DNA of 64,000 bases from Fructobacillus papyriferae (GCF_018437225.1 NZ_JAAMFI010000002.1:1-64000); one strand, 5' to 3'; positions 33,999 through 47,513 are shown, counted from the first letter of the stretch. Notes: generated by a model from the letters alone, not told the origin. Translations and numbers: made by a program.

Positions 33999-36374
33999 GT
34001 GTCAAACGAGCAAAAAGTCCGCGAACAAGAATACCTAGATCAAACGCTAAAGCAAATCGACCTGGCGCAATTGGAAGCGCAAGAGGAAATCAAGAAGTCC
34101 AAAGGCTCTCTTTCGGATGTCGCTGCTGGCTGGGATGACGTCCGGGTCAAGACGTCGACTTACTCCGGGATTGTCGAAACGGCGATGTCGATTCGTCAGC
34201 AACAACAGGCGATTCAAGAGCGCCAATCCGCTAAATCTCGTGCGGAAGACCGTTATCAAACACTTGCCAAGCAAAAGGAAAAGCCTTACTTTGCCCGGAT
34301 CGACTTTTTGGACAACGCCGAAGAGAATCGGGAAAAAGAGACGGTTTACATCGGTCTGGCTTCTTTTGCTGATGACGACGGCCGTTTTTGGGTCTATGAT
34401 TGGCGAACGCCAGTTGCTTCTATCTATTATGATGGTGGTCTTGGCAAGGTCGACTACATGACGCCAGCTGGGAAGCAGCAGGCTGAAGTCACCTTGAAAC
34501 GCCAATTTGAAATTGAAGATGGGGTAATCGTCACGCTCTTTGATACAGAAGAGGCGATCGGGGATCAGATGTTACTAAACGCCTTGTCTGGTGAATCAAC
34601 AACCAAGATGAAGTCGATTGTTACGACTATTCAAAAAGAACAAAACAAGATCATCCGTAACACGGATGCAGATTTGCTCTTTGTTCAGGGTGCTGCAGGG
34701 TCTGGAAAGACTGCGGCGATTATGCAACGCGTCGCCTATTTGCTGTACCGCTACCGCGGAAAGTTGAACTCGGGCCAAGTGGTGATGTTTTCACCAAACC
34801 AACTTTTTAACGACTATGTTGATCAAGTGCTGCCGGAATTAGGGGAGCAAAACTTGGTGCAGTTGACTTTCTATCAGTATGCTTCCCACCGGTTGCCGCA
34901 CTTTGAAGTGCAGACCTTAGAAGACCGTTTTGAGACGAACAATCAAAACGAAAAAATCGAGCGAATGCTTGGTTCGCTCGATATGTTCCGGGCGGTCCAG
35001 GCCTATGCCAAGGATTTGAACCAAGCGGGATTGAAAGTGCGCAATCTGAATTTCCGCGGTGAAGCGCTCCTGTCGAAGGAAAAAATTCAGTCGATTTATT
35101 ACCAATATAATGACAATTACAAGTTGTCTCAGCGGTTGGAAGCCACTCAGGAGAGTTTGATTCGCTCGCTACGTTCTCAAGTTGGCGTTCAAATGAAAAA
35201 AGAGTGGGTCGAACTGGCGATTGAAAACTTGTCCAAGCAAGAATACGACGAGCTGGTTGGCGCTGGCCAAGTCCGGATTGGCGATGATGAAATCAACGAT
35301 GCTGGTGATCTGACACGTCGCCATCAATTAGGAGATGGGCCAAAAGAACGGACCTTTGCTTCCGACCAACAGGAACGGCAGTTCTTGGCTAAAAAAATCG
35401 TGACACAGGCACTACGTCCACTGGCTAAACGTGTTCGGCGGGCTGGTTTCATTAATATCAACGCCCAGTTCGTTGATTTGCTACGCGCCTTACCAAAGTA
35501 TTTGTCGCTATCAGACTTTGCCATCAGCGAGAGCGAATGGACGGCCTATGTCGAGGACTTCATCCAATCCTTAAAGGAAAAGAAGTTATCTCTGCCCACA
35601 ACGACGATTTACCTTTACCTTTATGATTTGATCACGGGAAAGCATGGGCAACGAGAAATCCGCTACCTCTTCATCGACGAAATTCAGGATTACACGCCAT
35701 TCCAGCTGGCCTTCTTGAAGTTCTCCTTCCCAAATGCCAAATTCACGGTCTTAGGCGATTTGAATCAAGCCATCTTCACCCAAGATTGGGCATCTTCTTT
35801 AGAAGACGACTTCGCCTCCCTTTTTCCGAGTGACAAAGTCGACTTCGTCGAACTGACGCAGACTTATCGCTCGACCAAGCAGATCACCGATTTCTCAAAG
35901 GGTTTGTTGAAGGATGGCAAGACCATCGAAGCCTTCAACCGAAATGGGGATGTACCAGTCATGAAATTGGCGGACAATGATGAAGCCGCTTTGAAGGCCC
36001 TTAAGGCTCAGTTAATCCAAAACGACGATGATAATGAACAGACGGCGGTGATTACCCGGACACTTGCCGAAGCCAAGGCTTTGGCTAAGGAGTTGGAAGA
36101 CGAAAAGATCACCTTGATTCGCTCTGAAAATCAGCGCCTGGCGCCCGGGGCTGTCATTTTGCCTTCCTATTTAGCAAAGGGATTGGAATTTGACGCCGTG
36201 ATCGTCTGGCAGGCGGACGCCAAGCATTATCCATCGGATGAGCTGCGTCGGTTGCTTTACACGGTCACGTCCCGTGCCATGCACCGCCTAACGTTGCTTG
36301 GTGTTGGTGCCCAATCACCACTTATCGAACAACTTCCAGATTCGCTCTATCGATTGGAGACAGTTCATGATTGA
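33999..36374 (+). CDS. helD: HelD-like superfamily 1 helicase (RNA polymerase recycling type)
   Basis: A 791-residue UvrD/Rep-like ATPase. An N-terminal coiled-coil region (about 1-100) precedes the split helicase core: FVQGAAGSGKTAAIMQRVAYLL (motif I), LFIDEIQDYTPFQL (motif II), LGDLNQAIF (III), TYRSTKQITDF (IV), then YLAKGLEFDAVIVW and YTVTSRAMHRL (V, VI). This layout fits HelD, which removes RNA polymerase from stalled or post-termination complexes. GTG start at 33999 with AGAAGGGG upstream; overlaps coaA by eight bases. Confidence 0.88.
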   Translation: MSNEQKVREQEYLDQTLKQIDLAQLEAQEEIKKSKGSLSDVAAGWDDVRVKTSTYSGIVETAMSIRQQQQAIQERQSAKSRAEDRYQTLAKQKEKPYFARIDFLDNAEENREKETVYIGLASFADDDGRFWVYDWRTPVASIYYDGGLGKVDYMTPAGKQQAEVTLKRQFEIEDGVIVTLFDTEEAIGDQMLLNALSGESTTKMKSIVTTIQKEQNKIIRNTDADLLFVQGAAGSGKTAAIMQRVAYLLYRYRGKLNSGQVVMFSPNQLFNDYVDQVLPELGEQNLVQLTFYQYASHRLPHFEVQTLEDRFETNNQNEKIERMLGSLDMFRAVQAYAKDLNQAGLKVRNLNFRGEALLSKEKIQSIYYQYNDNYKLSQRLEATQESLIRSLRSQVGVQMKKEWVELAIENLSKQEYDELVGAGQVRIGDDEINDAGDLTRRHQLGDGPKERTFASDQQERQFLAKKIVTQALRPLAKRVRRAGFININAQFVDLLRALPKYLSLSDFAISESEWTAYVEDFIQSLKEKKLSLPTTTIYLYLYDLITGKHGQREIRYLFIDEIQDYTPFQLAFLKFSFPNAKFTVLGDLNQAIFTQDWASSLEDDFASLFPSDKVDFVELTQTYRSTKQITDFSKGLLKDGKTIEAFNRNGDVPVMKLADNDEAALKALKAQLIQNDDDNEQTAVITRTLAEAKALAKELEDEKITLIRSENQRLAPGAVILPSYLAKGLEFDAVIVWQADAKHYPSDELRRLLYTVTSRAMHRLTLLGVGAQSPLIEQLPDSLYRLETVHD

Positions 36375-37071
36375 AAACGTAATGAAGCAGATCGAAAAAG
36401 CCCAAACAGGGGCTTTTTTTACCGTCGGACTAACCGGGTCGGTGGCGGTGGGAAAGTCCACTCTAGCCGAGCGGTTATCCACAGGTCTTGAAGCAGCAGG
36501 TTATCGTGTAGCCATTATGTCCACGGATGACTTTTTGAAAAGCAATGCGGAGCTGCACGAAGAAGGTTTTTTTGATGAGAAGGGCTTTCCCCAATCGTAT
36601 GACTTGAAGGGCTTGCGCGATTTTGTGCAGAATTTTCGTGACGGTCAAGCAGTGCAGACCACACAAAAATATTCGCAAACTTTGGCCGACATTGTGCCGG
36701 GCCGGTTCGTGCGGATTGATCGACCGGACATCTTGATCTTAGAAGGTGTCGTCTCATTGCAGCTACCAAGCGAACTACTTGATTTCACTGTGTTTATCGA
36801 GGCAGCTATGTCAGATATTAAAGACTGGTATTTGTCCCGCAACTTACTTGCCACCGTTAAATCAATCGGTGATGATAAGTCCTGGCGTTCACAATACAGC
36901 CACATGGCACTATCGGATTTTTATGATTTGGCCATGACGGTTTGGGAAAAGACGAATCAGAAAAACTATGATGAGTACATCGTCAAAAGTAAGCGGAAAG
37001 CGGACTGGGTACTGCATCTTGATTCCTATCATCAGCTGACTGGAATTGAAAAAGGACCACGAACCCTTTAG
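36367..37071 (+). CDS. coaA: type I pantothenate kinase-like P-loop kinase
   Basis: 234 residues from ATG 36367, which overlaps the helicase stop; an upstream in-frame ATG lies deep in that gene. P-loop GSVAVGKST, then MSTDDFLKSN, GFPQSYDLKGLRDF and VPGRFVRIDRPDILILEG, matching CoaA (bacterial type I pantothenate kinase), which phosphorylates pantothenate in coenzyme A synthesis. It is shorter than the 300-residue enterobacterial enzyme, ending soon after KADWVLHLD, so a related uridine-kinase-like activity cannot be excluded. Confidence 0.82.
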   Translation: MIENVMKQIEKAQTGAFFTVGLTGSVAVGKSTLAERLSTGLEAAGYRVAIMSTDDFLKSNAELHEEGFFDEKGFPQSYDLKGLRDFVQNFRDGQAVQTTQKYSQTLADIVPGRFVRIDRPDILILEGVVSLQLPSELLDFTVFIEAAMSDIKDWYLSRNLLATVKSIGDDKSWRSQYSHMALSDFYDLAMTVWEKTNQKNYDEYIVKSKRKADWVLHLDSYHQLTGIEKGPRTL

Positions 37072-37168
37072 CGAAAGGGTCTTTGTGCACTTTTTCGCCA
37101 AGTTGACTTTCTGTCTTTTTGGAAGTAACATACCTATCTGGATTATTTCTTATGTAATGGAGGAAGAA

Positions 37169-38674
37169 ATGGCAAATTCAAATGAAAAACCCTCCGCGCA
37201 AGCGGTGAATAAAATTGCCATGATGGCCTTGCTGATGATCGGATCATTTGTGATCATCTTGATGCAGACCTCATTGGGAACTGCGCTGCCAGCATTGATG
37301 ACAGCTTTTAACGTTGACTCAGCAACGGTGCAGTGGTTGACGACGATCTTTTTGATGGTCAATGGTATCATGGTGCCGGTCTCAGCCTACATGACCACGC
37401 GTATTCCAACGAAGTATCTTTACTTGGGTGCTTTGGCCATCTATATTGCTGGAACGTTTATGGCCTGGACCGCTCCAACTTCAGCCTTTTGGGTATTGAT
37501 GTTGGCCCGTGCGCTCCAAGCCATGGCGGCCGGAATTGTGATGCCTTTGATGCAGGTGGTGGCCTTAACGCTATTTTCACCTGAATCACGGGGAAAGGCC
37601 ATGGGATCAATTGGATTGGTTATCGGAATGGCACCTGCCATCGGTCCAACGTTGTCTGGTTGGATCTTGGACGGAAAGCACAACTTCTTAGGGATGACCT
37701 GGGGTGGTGATTGGCGTTCGATCTTTGGTCTTGTGATGCCACTTGCCATCCTTGTCTTCTTACTTTCCATCTTCTTCTTTAAGAATGTGTTGGAAACCAA
37801 GAAGGTATCCTTGGATATCCGTTCGTTGATCGAATCAACAGTTGGCTTTGGCCTGCTGCTCTTCGGTTTTGCAATGGTCTCTGACCATGGTTGGGGATCG
37901 TTCTCATACGTGATTGCACCAATCATTGTCGGGGCCATGGTGATTGCCGAGTTTACTCGTCACCAGCTCCACATGGAAAAGCCATTCCTGGACATGACTG
38001 TGTTGATGAATAAGCAATTCGCCATTACCACTGCCTTAGTATCATTGACTTTCATCGCCATGTTGGGTGTTGAAATGGTCTTGCCAACCTATATGCAAAC
38101 AGTTCGCGGATTGTCTGCTTTGGATTCTGGTTTGACTTTGCTGCCCGGTGCCTTGATGATGGGAGCCATTTCACCAATCGCCGGTTCTTTCTATGATAAA
38201 TATGGGGCCAAGCGCTTGGCGATCTTTGGTTTTGCTTTGGTTACCTTGGCTACTTTGCCTTACTACTTCTTGACTGAAACGACGCCAACGATTTACATTA
38301 CGAGCTTGTACATGGTTCGAATGGCTGGTATTGCCTTTACCATGATGCCGTTGACTTCATCGGCCATGGGGGTTTTGACAAGGGCACAAAATGCGCAAGG
38401 AACGGCGGTTAACAACACGGCACGCCAAATTGCGGCATCGCTTGGAACGGCCATTTTGGCTTCTGTCATGCAATCCGTTGCAAACGATAACATGCCAAGC
38501 GCCGGGTTAAAGACGGCTGATCCGCTGGCATACGGGTCAAAAGCATTAGACGCAATGCTAGATGGATTCCACACGTCGTTTTTCGTCGCTGCGATGTTTG
38601 CTTTGGCAGCCTTCGCATTGACTTTCTTCTTGCACAATGGCAAGGTAAACGCAGCGGAAAAGGGGGGCAAGTAA
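37169..38674 (+). CDS. MFS transporter, DHA2 family (14 TM)
   Basis: 501 residues from ATG 37169 (GGAGG five bases upstream). Helix 1 carries MQTSLGTALPALMTAFNV, motif A region is TTRIPTKYLYLGAL, and helix 5 has GMAPAIGPTLSGWIL (antiporter motif C). Fourteen helices are expected. It is followed one base later by a DUF4811 gene; the pair recurs in lactobacilli as MFS plus accessory protein. Role: efflux of drugs or toxic metabolites. Confidence 0.9.
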   Translation: MANSNEKPSAQAVNKIAMMALLMIGSFVIILMQTSLGTALPALMTAFNVDSATVQWLTTIFLMVNGIMVPVSAYMTTRIPTKYLYLGALAIYIAGTFMAWTAPTSAFWVLMLARALQAMAAGIVMPLMQVVALTLFSPESRGKAMGSIGLVIGMAPAIGPTLSGWILDGKHNFLGMTWGGDWRSIFGLVMPLAILVFLLSIFFFKNVLETKKVSLDIRSLIESTVGFGLLLFGFAMVSDHGWGSFSYVIAPIIVGAMVIAEFTRHQLHMEKPFLDMTVLMNKQFAITTALVSLTFIAMLGVEMVLPTYMQTVRGLSALDSGLTLLPGALMMGAISPIAGSFYDKYGAKRLAIFGFALVTLATLPYYFLTETTPTIYITSLYMVRMAGIAFTMMPLTSSAMGVLTRAQNAQGTAVNNTARQIAASLGTAILASVMQSVANDNMPSAGLKTADPLAYGSKALDAMLDGFHTSFFVAAMFALAAFALTFFLHNGKVNAAEKGGK

Positions 38675-38675
38675 C

Positions 38676-39344
38676 ATGATTATCTTTCTTTTGATTCTAT
38701 TCGTTATTTTAGCTTTCCTATCCATCATGTTGATTAAGGAAATGAAGGTGCGTGTGCTTGCCACTGTTCTTTCCTTTGCGATGGTGGCTTTGTCACTTGT
38801 TTTACTCACTGGAAACGCCCACGAACATTGGGGAATGAAGGTTAAGACGACAACGGAAAAGTCACAAATTTATTCGGCCCAAGACCAAAACACCTACGGC
38901 GTTTTGGCTTACCAACAATTGGGAACGAGCGGTAAGGAAAAAGTCTTTGTCTACAAGAACAAACAAGATGCCAAAGACACAACGGTAAAAAAGCCTGACC
39001 TGCAAACGACTACGAAGATTCAAGACATTGCAGGAAACCAAGCGTTCGAGCAAACGACAACCAAAGAATACGTTTACGAAAATGGCTTCTATCAATTCCT
39101 TTTTGGCATTGCTGGTAACAATCACGATGTGAAGTCAAAGACGGTCATTTATCAAGTGCCGGAAACGTGGATTGCGATGTCAACAGCTGACGGCGCCAAG
39201 TTGAAGGCGGCCCTAGCACAAAAGATGGGGGATGCCGAATTTATTTCTTGGATCCAGCAAAATAAGCAAATGGCAGCTGAAGATCCGGATGCTGCTGCCC
39301 GTGATGCGGTGGCCACTTACAAGAACATCTTGGCCAACAGTTAA
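38676..39344 (+). CDS. DUF4811-type membrane-associated protein
   Basis: 222 residues with two N-terminal membrane helices (IIFLLILFVILAFLSIMLI and VLATVLSFAMVALSLVLL) and a hydrophilic C-terminal domain outside or inside the membrane (Thr- and Lys-rich, ending DAVATYKNILANS). I recognise the pattern of DUF4811 proteins encoded next to DHA2 transporters in lactic acid bacteria; function is unknown. It is probably co-translated with the transporter. Confidence 0.75.
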   Translation: MIIFLLILFVILAFLSIMLIKEMKVRVLATVLSFAMVALSLVLLTGNAHEHWGMKVKTTTEKSQIYSAQDQNTYGVLAYQQLGTSGKEKVFVYKNKQDAKDTTVKKPDLQTTTKIQDIAGNQAFEQTTTKEYVYENGFYQFLFGIAGNNHDVKSKTVIYQVPETWIAMSTADGAKLKAALAQKMGDAEFISWIQQNKQMAAEDPDAAARDAVATYKNILANS

Positions 39345-39396
39345 AAGAAAAACGAGCCTATTTTTGTAACTTTTGTAACTTAATTCCTTGATTTGA

Positions 39397-39542
39397 TTGT
39401 AAAGTCTTTTCCGGTGTGTTACAGTTAACTAGTAATTTAAGTTTGAAATTTTGATTTTGATTTGTTTTTTTCGAAAGGCGTCATACCAAAACTATCTTAA
39501 TTACAGCACAACGAGATGGGATGACCCAGAGGAGAAACAATC
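39397..39542 (+). promoter_or_regulatory. cold-shock gene promoter and long 5' leader
   Basis: A possible promoter TTGTAA (39397-39402), 17-base spacer, TACAGT (39420-39425), then a leader of about 110 nt. It ends with GAGGAG before the ATG. Long leaders of this kind typically give cold-responsive mRNA folding in csp genes. The exact fold was not determined. Confidence 0.5.
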
Positions 39543-39743
39543 ATGGAAAAAGGCACTGTAAAGTGGTTTAACAGCGAAAAGGGCTACGGCTTCATTACGC
39601 GCGAAAACGGTGAAGATGTGTTCGCACACTTCTCAGCTATCCAAGGCGATGGCTTCAAGACGTTGGAAGACGGCCAAAACGTAACGTTTGATGTTGAAAA
39701 CTCAGACCGCGGTTTGCAAGCTGTTAACATCGTAAAGGACTAA
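39543..39743 (+). CDS. cold-shock protein (CspA family)
   Basis: A 66-residue single cold-shock domain, the normal family length: [20 protein letters not shown] contains RNP1 (KGYGFI) and DVFAHFSAI contains RNP2. It binds single-stranded RNA and DNA and acts as an RNA chaperone. Monocistronic with a leader and a terminator. Confidence 0.97.
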   Translation: MEKGTVKWFNSEKGYGFITRENGEDVFAHFSAIQGDGFKTLEDGQNVTFDVENSDRGLQAVNIVKD

Positions 39744-39756
39744 TTCATTGAATTAG

Positions 39757-39790
39757 TTGAAAGATCCGAGTTTTTACTCGGGTCTTTTTC
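39757..39790 (+). terminator. terminator after csp gene
   Basis: AAAGATCCGAG / CTCGGGTCTTT with a TTTTTA loop and a T5 tract. Confidence 0.85.
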
Positions 39791-39870
39791 TTTTACTTTA
39801 AACCTGCAAAGGTTACCCAGATTGTTGTATAATAAGCAGGAATCATTCAAGCAAACAAAGGAGCTAGAAT

Positions 39871-40581
39871 ATGGCAAAATTAGTTTTGATCCGTCACGGA
39901 CAAAGTGAATGGAACGCATTGAACTTGTTTAACGGTTGGGTAGATACGAAGTTGTCTGACAAGGGTATTGAACAAGCCAAGCACGCAGGTGAATTGTTGA
40001 AGCAAGAAGGGATTGCTTTTGACAAGGCCTACACGTCAGTTTTGACTCGTGCTATCACGACTTTGCACTATGCTTTGGAAGAAGCTGGCCAACTGTATGT
40101 ACCAGAAGAAAAGTCATGGCGCTTAAACGAACGCCACTACGGTGCTTTGCAGGGACAAAACAAGGCAGAAGCTGCTAAGAAGTGGGGCGACGAACAAGTC
40201 CACATCTGGCGTCGTTCATACGACGTTTTGCCACCAATGCTTGAAAACTATGAAAAGGAAGTCGAAGTACAGGGCAACACTTACCCTGCTTTTGATGCGC
40301 GCTATGCTGACGTTCCTTATGGTGAATTGCCACTTGGCGAAAACTTGAAGGTAACCTTGGAACGTGTTTTGCCATTCTTTGAAGCCAAAATTAAAAAGGA
40401 TTTGGAAGCTGGCAAGAACGTTGTCATCGGGGCCCACGGAAACTCATTGCGTGCCTTGGTTAAGCACTTGGAAAACATTTCTGATGATGAAATTTTGAAC
40501 GTCGAAATCGCAAACGGTCAACCAATCGTTTATGATTTGAACACTGATCTTTCGATCAATGACAAGAAGACGTTGAAGTAA
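39871..40581 (+). CDS. gpmA: 2,3-bisphosphoglycerate-dependent phosphoglycerate mutase
   Basis: A 236-residue glycolytic mutase converting 3- to 2-phosphoglycerate. The phosphohistidine motif is IRHGQSEWN, followed by [14 protein letters not shown]; the second catalytic histidine lies in [16 protein letters not shown] at 39828-39833 and AAAGGAGC before the ATG support the start. Highly expressed codon choice. Confidence 0.97.
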   Translation: MAKLVLIRHGQSEWNALNLFNGWVDTKLSDKGIEQAKHAGELLKQEGIAFDKAYTSVLTRAITTLHYALEEAGQLYVPEEKSWRLNERHYGALQGQNKAEAAKKWGDEQVHIWRRSYDVLPPMLENYEKEVEVQGNTYPAFDARYADVPYGELPLGENLKVTLERVLPFFEAKIKKDLEAGKNVVIGAHGNSLRALVKHLENISDDEILNVEIANGQPIVYDLNTDLSINDKKTLK

Positions 40582-41002
40582 GGGATAAAGTCAATTGACT
40601 ACTTTTGTAGTTGGTTGGCTTTTTTTCTTTAGCCATGGGGTAGAGGCGTGTTTTTCTAAATGAAAGACGATACATGAATTTTCAATCATTTTTTGGTGTT
40701 CATTTCACAAAATTTGTAAAAACAGGGGTTGAAACGGGCCTGATTTTACAAAATTGGGAGCCTTTATTTTCTCATTTAATTGCCAATAAACCTTATGCAA
40801 AGCCTTTTTTAAGCATTTCTTCAACAGAAACGACATTCTGTCTCATAATTGAGGAACACTTTGAATAATCTGTTGATTTGTTGTGAATTAAGCACAAAAT
40901 CACTTGTATTTAGAAAATAGGGGGCGTATTATTGGACTTATATTTTGAGGGTAAGGATGATGTCTTGCATCAAAATAAAAACCTGCAGAAAGGAGAAAAC
41001 CG
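40582..41002 (+). promoter_or_regulatory. atp operon upstream region and promoter
   Basis: A 421-base gap. It begins with an imperfect terminator for gpmA (AAGTCAA...TTGGCTTTTTT, about 40588-40627). A good promoter for the atp operon is TTGTAT (40904-40909), 17-base spacer, TATTAT (40927-40932). AGAAAGGAGA precedes atpB. The middle part (40640-40890) is AT-rich and shows no supported gene or repeat. Confidence 0.65.
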
Positions 41003-41719
41003 ATGGATGAACCGACAGCAACCTTTTCTCTTCTAGGGCTGACTTTCACCTGGACAACAGTGCTTTCAACATTACTGGCGATGAGCGTTGTTGTCTTGGT
41101 GGCCGTCTTTTTAACCAGAAAAGTCGCCATTCGACCGTCACGTGGTCAAAACGTGATCGAGTATGTTTTGGACTTTGTCAAGGGAATTCTTGGTGACCAG
41201 TTACCAAATAACTTGGCGCGCCAGTTTGGTTTGTACAGTTTCACCTTATTTTTGTTCCTGTTGATCTCAAACGAAATGGGACTCTTATTGCAGGTGAAAA
41301 CAGCCTCTGGTGTCACCTGGATCAAATCGCCAACGGCCGATCCACTGATTGCCTTTAGTTTGGCCATCATGTCCCTCACCTTGGCTCACGCAACCGGTAT
41401 TAAAACACTTGGATTGGGTGGCTACTTGAAGAACATGTTCTTGAAGCCATACGCCGCTTTGTTCCCGTTGAATGTTGTCGAGCAGATTACGAACTTCTTG
41501 ACACTGGCACTTCGACTCTTTGGAAACATTTTTGCTGGTGAGTTAATGTTGAACTTACTGGCCAGCATGGCTTCATCATTACACGGGTTTGGCTGGATTC
41601 CGGCCTTACCACTGGAAATGGCCTGGCAAGGCTTTTCACTCTTGATCGGTGGCATCCAGGCCTACGTCTTTGTCATGCTGACAGCTGTCTTTACGGCGCA
41701 GCTTTCAGGAGAAGAGTAG
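41003..41719 (+). CDS. atpB: F1Fo ATP synthase subunit a
   Basis: A 238-residue Fo subunit forming the proton half-channels with the c ring. The essential arginine is in LALRLFGNIFAGE; the last helices carry QGFSLLIGGIQAYVFVMLTAVF. First gene of the atpBEFHAGDC operon; no atpI gene precedes it. Confidence 0.97.
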   Translation: MDEPTATFSLLGLTFTWTTVLSTLLAMSVVVLVAVFLTRKVAIRPSRGQNVIEYVLDFVKGILGDQLPNNLARQFGLYSFTLFLFLLISNEMGLLLQVKTASGVTWIKSPTADPLIAFSLAIMSLTLAHATGIKTLGLGGYLKNMFLKPYAALFPLNVVEQITNFLTLALRLFGNIFAGELMLNLLASMASSLHGFGWIPALPLEMAWQGFSLLIGGIQAYVFVMLTAVFTAQLSGEE

Positions 41720-41765
41720 GGGTGTGCTGCTGATGCAGACGCGGGGGACCGTTATCATCCACTAG

Positions 41766-42032
<267 letters not shown>

Positions 42033-42056
42033 ACAGATCCTTAGAGGAGATAGAAG

Positions 42057-42563
42057 ATGGCGCAAACATTCATTATGACAAAGGCAATGCCACTTGGTGA
42101 TATGGTCTTTATTATCGTCGCCTTCCTCCTACTGATGGTCATTTTAAAGAAGGTGGCCTACGGACCTTTGACAAAGGTCTTAGACCAGCGAGCAGACAAG
42201 ATCAACAAGGATTTGGACGATGCCTCTAAGAAGAGTGCGGATGCCAACACTTTGGTTGAACAGCGTCAAAAGGAATTGTCTGAATCAAAGACTCAGGCGA
42301 GTCAAATGATTGCTACGGCGAAGAAATCCGCAAAGGAACAATCAGACGCTTTGATTCAAGCAGCCAATACGCAGGTGGCTGGCATGCGCCAGTCGGCTGA
42401 AGACGACGCTGTCCAGATGAAAGAAGAAGCGATGACGACAGCCAAAAAGGACGTGGCGGACTTATCCGTTAACATCGCATCCAAGTTGATTCAAAAAGAA
42501 TTATCTGCAGATGACCAGCGGGCCTTAATCGATGCCTATTTGGCAGAGTTAGGTCAGCAGTAA
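42057..42563 (+). CDS. atpF: F1Fo ATP synthase subunit b
   Basis: A 168-residue peripheral stalk subunit with one N-terminal helix (MVFIIVAFLLLMVILKKV) and a long, charged coiled-coil (residues about 45-140) ending in SADDQRALIDAYLAELGQ. It joins Fo to the delta subunit. Confidence 0.95.
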   Translation: MAQTFIMTKAMPLGDMVFIIVAFLLLMVILKKVAYGPLTKVLDQRADKINKDLDDASKKSADANTLVEQRQKELSESKTQASQMIATAKKSAKEQSDALIQAANTQVAGMRQSAEDDAVQMKEEAMTTAKKDVADLSVNIASKLIQKELSADDQRALIDAYLAELGQQ

Positions 42564-42572
42564 GGAGGACAG

Positions 42573-43115
42573 ATGGCTACTAAAAAGGAAAAAGTGGTCG
42601 AGCAATATGCAAAGGCACTCCTTTCATACGGCGAAGATCAAGATTCTTTTTTCAGCCTACTGGCTGATTTGAAAGTCGTACAACAAGTGGTGAAAGCAGA
42701 GCCAGCATTAACTGCTTTGCTTTCCGCCCAGACGATTTCAGAAGAGGACCAAGTCTCCTTATTGGACGCACTCACGAAAGGCGCCGATCAAGGCGTAAAA
42801 AACCTCGTGAAGATTCTATTGAGCCACCACCACTTCGATTTGTTCGACGCAGTGGCCAACCGATTCTTTGCTCTCTATCAGCAAAGTCAGGGCATTGAAA
42901 CCGTGACGATCACTTCTGCAGTAGCAGTTGATGATGAGCAAAAGGGTCGATTAGAAAAAGCTTTTCAAAAGCAAAGTGGTGCAAAGAAGGTCGAAGCAAC
43001 TTATCAGGTGGATCCTGACTTAGTTGCTGGTGTGTCCATGCAGTCCAAGTCAATCTTGATTGACGGATCGCTGAAGACAAAGATTGCCAAATTGAAGGCA
43101 GAGTTACTAGGTTAG
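42573..43115 (+). CDS. atpH: F1Fo ATP synthase subunit delta
   Basis: A 180-residue stator subunit: N-terminal helical domain starting VVEQYAKALLSYGE and a C-terminal part with the conserved DPDLVAGVSMQSKSILIDGSL. Nine bases after atpF, with AAGGAGG as ribosome-binding site. Confidence 0.95.
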   Translation: MATKKEKVVEQYAKALLSYGEDQDSFFSLLADLKVVQQVVKAEPALTALLSAQTISEEDQVSLLDALTKGADQGVKNLVKILLSHHHFDLFDAVANRFFALYQQSQGIETVTITSAVAVDDEQKGRLEKAFQKQSGAKKVEATYQVDPDLVAGVSMQSKSILIDGSLKTKIAKLKAELLG

Positions 43116-43118
43116 TGA

Positions 43119-44645
<1,527 letters not shown>

Positions 44646-44656
44646 AAGGAGGCAAA

Positions 44657-45574
44657 ATGGCTTCTTTACAAGATATTAAACGGCGTATTGGCTCGACGAA
44701 AAAGACCCGGCAGATTACCTCAGCCATGCAAATGGTATCGACGGCTAAACTGAGTCAGATTCAGCGGTCCACAACGGGCTATCACGAGTATGCTTACCGT
44801 TTGAAAGCGGTGGTGTCACACTTGATCGAGGCCCATGTCTTAGACAATGTGGATGCTTCTCATCTGCCAATGGTTGCCAAGCGTCCGGTTAAAAAAACTG
44901 GGCTGTTGATTGTAACCTCAGACCGCGGTCTGGTCGGCTCATACAACGCCAACATCATCAAGAAGACAAACGCCTTGATGAAAGAACAAAACTTAACGCC
45001 AGAAAATACCGTAATCTTGGCGATCGGTGGTAACGGGGCCGACTTCTATAAGAAGCGTGGCTTTACCGTTGCTTTGGAACACCGCGGCATTTCAGATGTC
45101 CCAACCTTTAACGAGGTTCGAAAAGTCTTAAAGACCGTGATTTCCTTGTACGAGGCCGAAGCTTTCGATTCCCTTCACCTGGTTTACAATCACTTTATCA
45201 ACCGTTTGCAAGCGGACCAGCGAAACGTTCAATTGCTACCGTTGACAAGAGAAGTGGTCGAAGAAGCCAAGATGGAAGAGGGCGAAGACGGGCGCGATCA
45301 ATCATTTAAAACCAGTTCGGCCTATGATTCCGAACCGGATACAACGACTGTCTTGAACGTGGTTTTGCCACAATACATCCAGTCATTGGTTTTTGAGGCA
45401 TTGCTTGATGCTAAGACTGCAGAACACGCAGCTTCGTCAACAGCTATGTCTTCTGCGACCGATTCGGCCGATGATTTGATCTCAACGCTTGGTTTGCAGT
45501 ACAACCGAGCACGTCAGTCACAGATTACGACCGAAATCACCGAAATTACTGGTGGAATGGTTGCTCTGGAATAA
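44657..45574 (+). CDS. atpG: F1Fo ATP synthase subunit gamma
   Basis: A 305-residue central-stalk subunit. N-terminal [22 protein letters not shown] and C-terminal [21 protein letters not shown] are the long coiled-coil helices of the rotor. The central part includes [14 protein letters not shown]. Confidence 0.97.
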   Translation: MASLQDIKRRIGSTKKTRQITSAMQMVSTAKLSQIQRSTTGYHEYAYRLKAVVSHLIEAHVLDNVDASHLPMVAKRPVKKTGLLIVTSDRGLVGSYNANIIKKTNALMKEQNLTPENTVILAIGGNGADFYKKRGFTVALEHRGISDVPTFNEVRKVLKTVISLYEAEAFDSLHLVYNHFINRLQADQRNVQLLPLTREVVEEAKMEEGEDGRDQSFKTSSAYDSEPDTTTVLNVVLPQYIQSLVFEALLDAKTAEHAASSTAMSSATDSADDLISTLGLQYNRARQSQITTEITEITGGMVALE

Positions 45575-45582
45575 GAAAATGA

Positions 45583-47022
<1,440 letters not shown>

Positions 47023-47033
47023 GGGGGTAATCC

Positions 47034-47477
47034 ATGGCTGAACAAGCACAAGAAATGAAGGGTATTACCGTTAAAATTGTAACGCCAGAGGGTCAGATTT
47101 ATGACCAAGCTGGTGCAGAAATTGCGGTAATTAACACCCAGGGTGGCCAATTCGGAATTATGGCGGGACACGAGCCGATCTTGGCTGCGCTTGCCATTGA
47201 TGAATTGGTTGTCAAAAAAGATGGTCAAAAGCGTTCGCTTGCGGTCAATGGCGGGGTTGCCGAGTTTTCCAATAACTTGCTAACCGTGATTGCCGATTCT
47301 GCGGAAGTGGCTGACAATATCGATATCGATCGTGCGCAAAATGCCAAAAAGCGGGCGCAAGACCGTTTGGCACATGCACAAGAAGTGGCGAACCAACGTG
47401 AAATTGAAATGGCGCACATCGCCTTGATGCGGGCCGTTAACCGAATTCATGTTGGCTCTGTTAAAGGACATCGATAA
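47034..47477 (+). CDS. atpC: F1Fo ATP synthase subunit epsilon
   Basis: A 147-residue subunit: N-terminal beta-sandwich (VKIVTPEGQIYDQAGAEIAVI, GILAGHEPI-like GIMAGHEPILAAL) and a C-terminal helical hairpin (AKKRAQDRLAHAQE). It ends the eight-gene operon, before a strong terminator. Confidence 0.96.
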   Translation: MAEQAQEMKGITVKIVTPEGQIYDQAGAEIAVINTQGGQFGIMAGHEPILAALAIDELVVKKDGQKRSLAVNGGVAEFSNNLLTVIADSAEVADNIDIDRAQNAKKRAQDRLAHAQEVANQREIEMAHIALMRAVNRIHVGSVKGHR

Positions 47478-47480
47478 ATC

Positions 47481-47513
47481 AAAAGGATCGAGTGAACGCT
47501 CGGTCCTTTTTTT
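47481..47513 (+). terminator. atp operon terminator
   Basis: AAAGGA-CGAG / CTCG-TCCTTT stem with a small internal mismatch, GAAC-centred loop and T7 tract. Confidence 0.85.

Noticed and set aside
40674-40868. A 64-codon frame between gpmA and atpB
   Set aside because: No ribosome-binding site, AT-rich composition and no recognisable pattern; the region holds the atp promoter further on.
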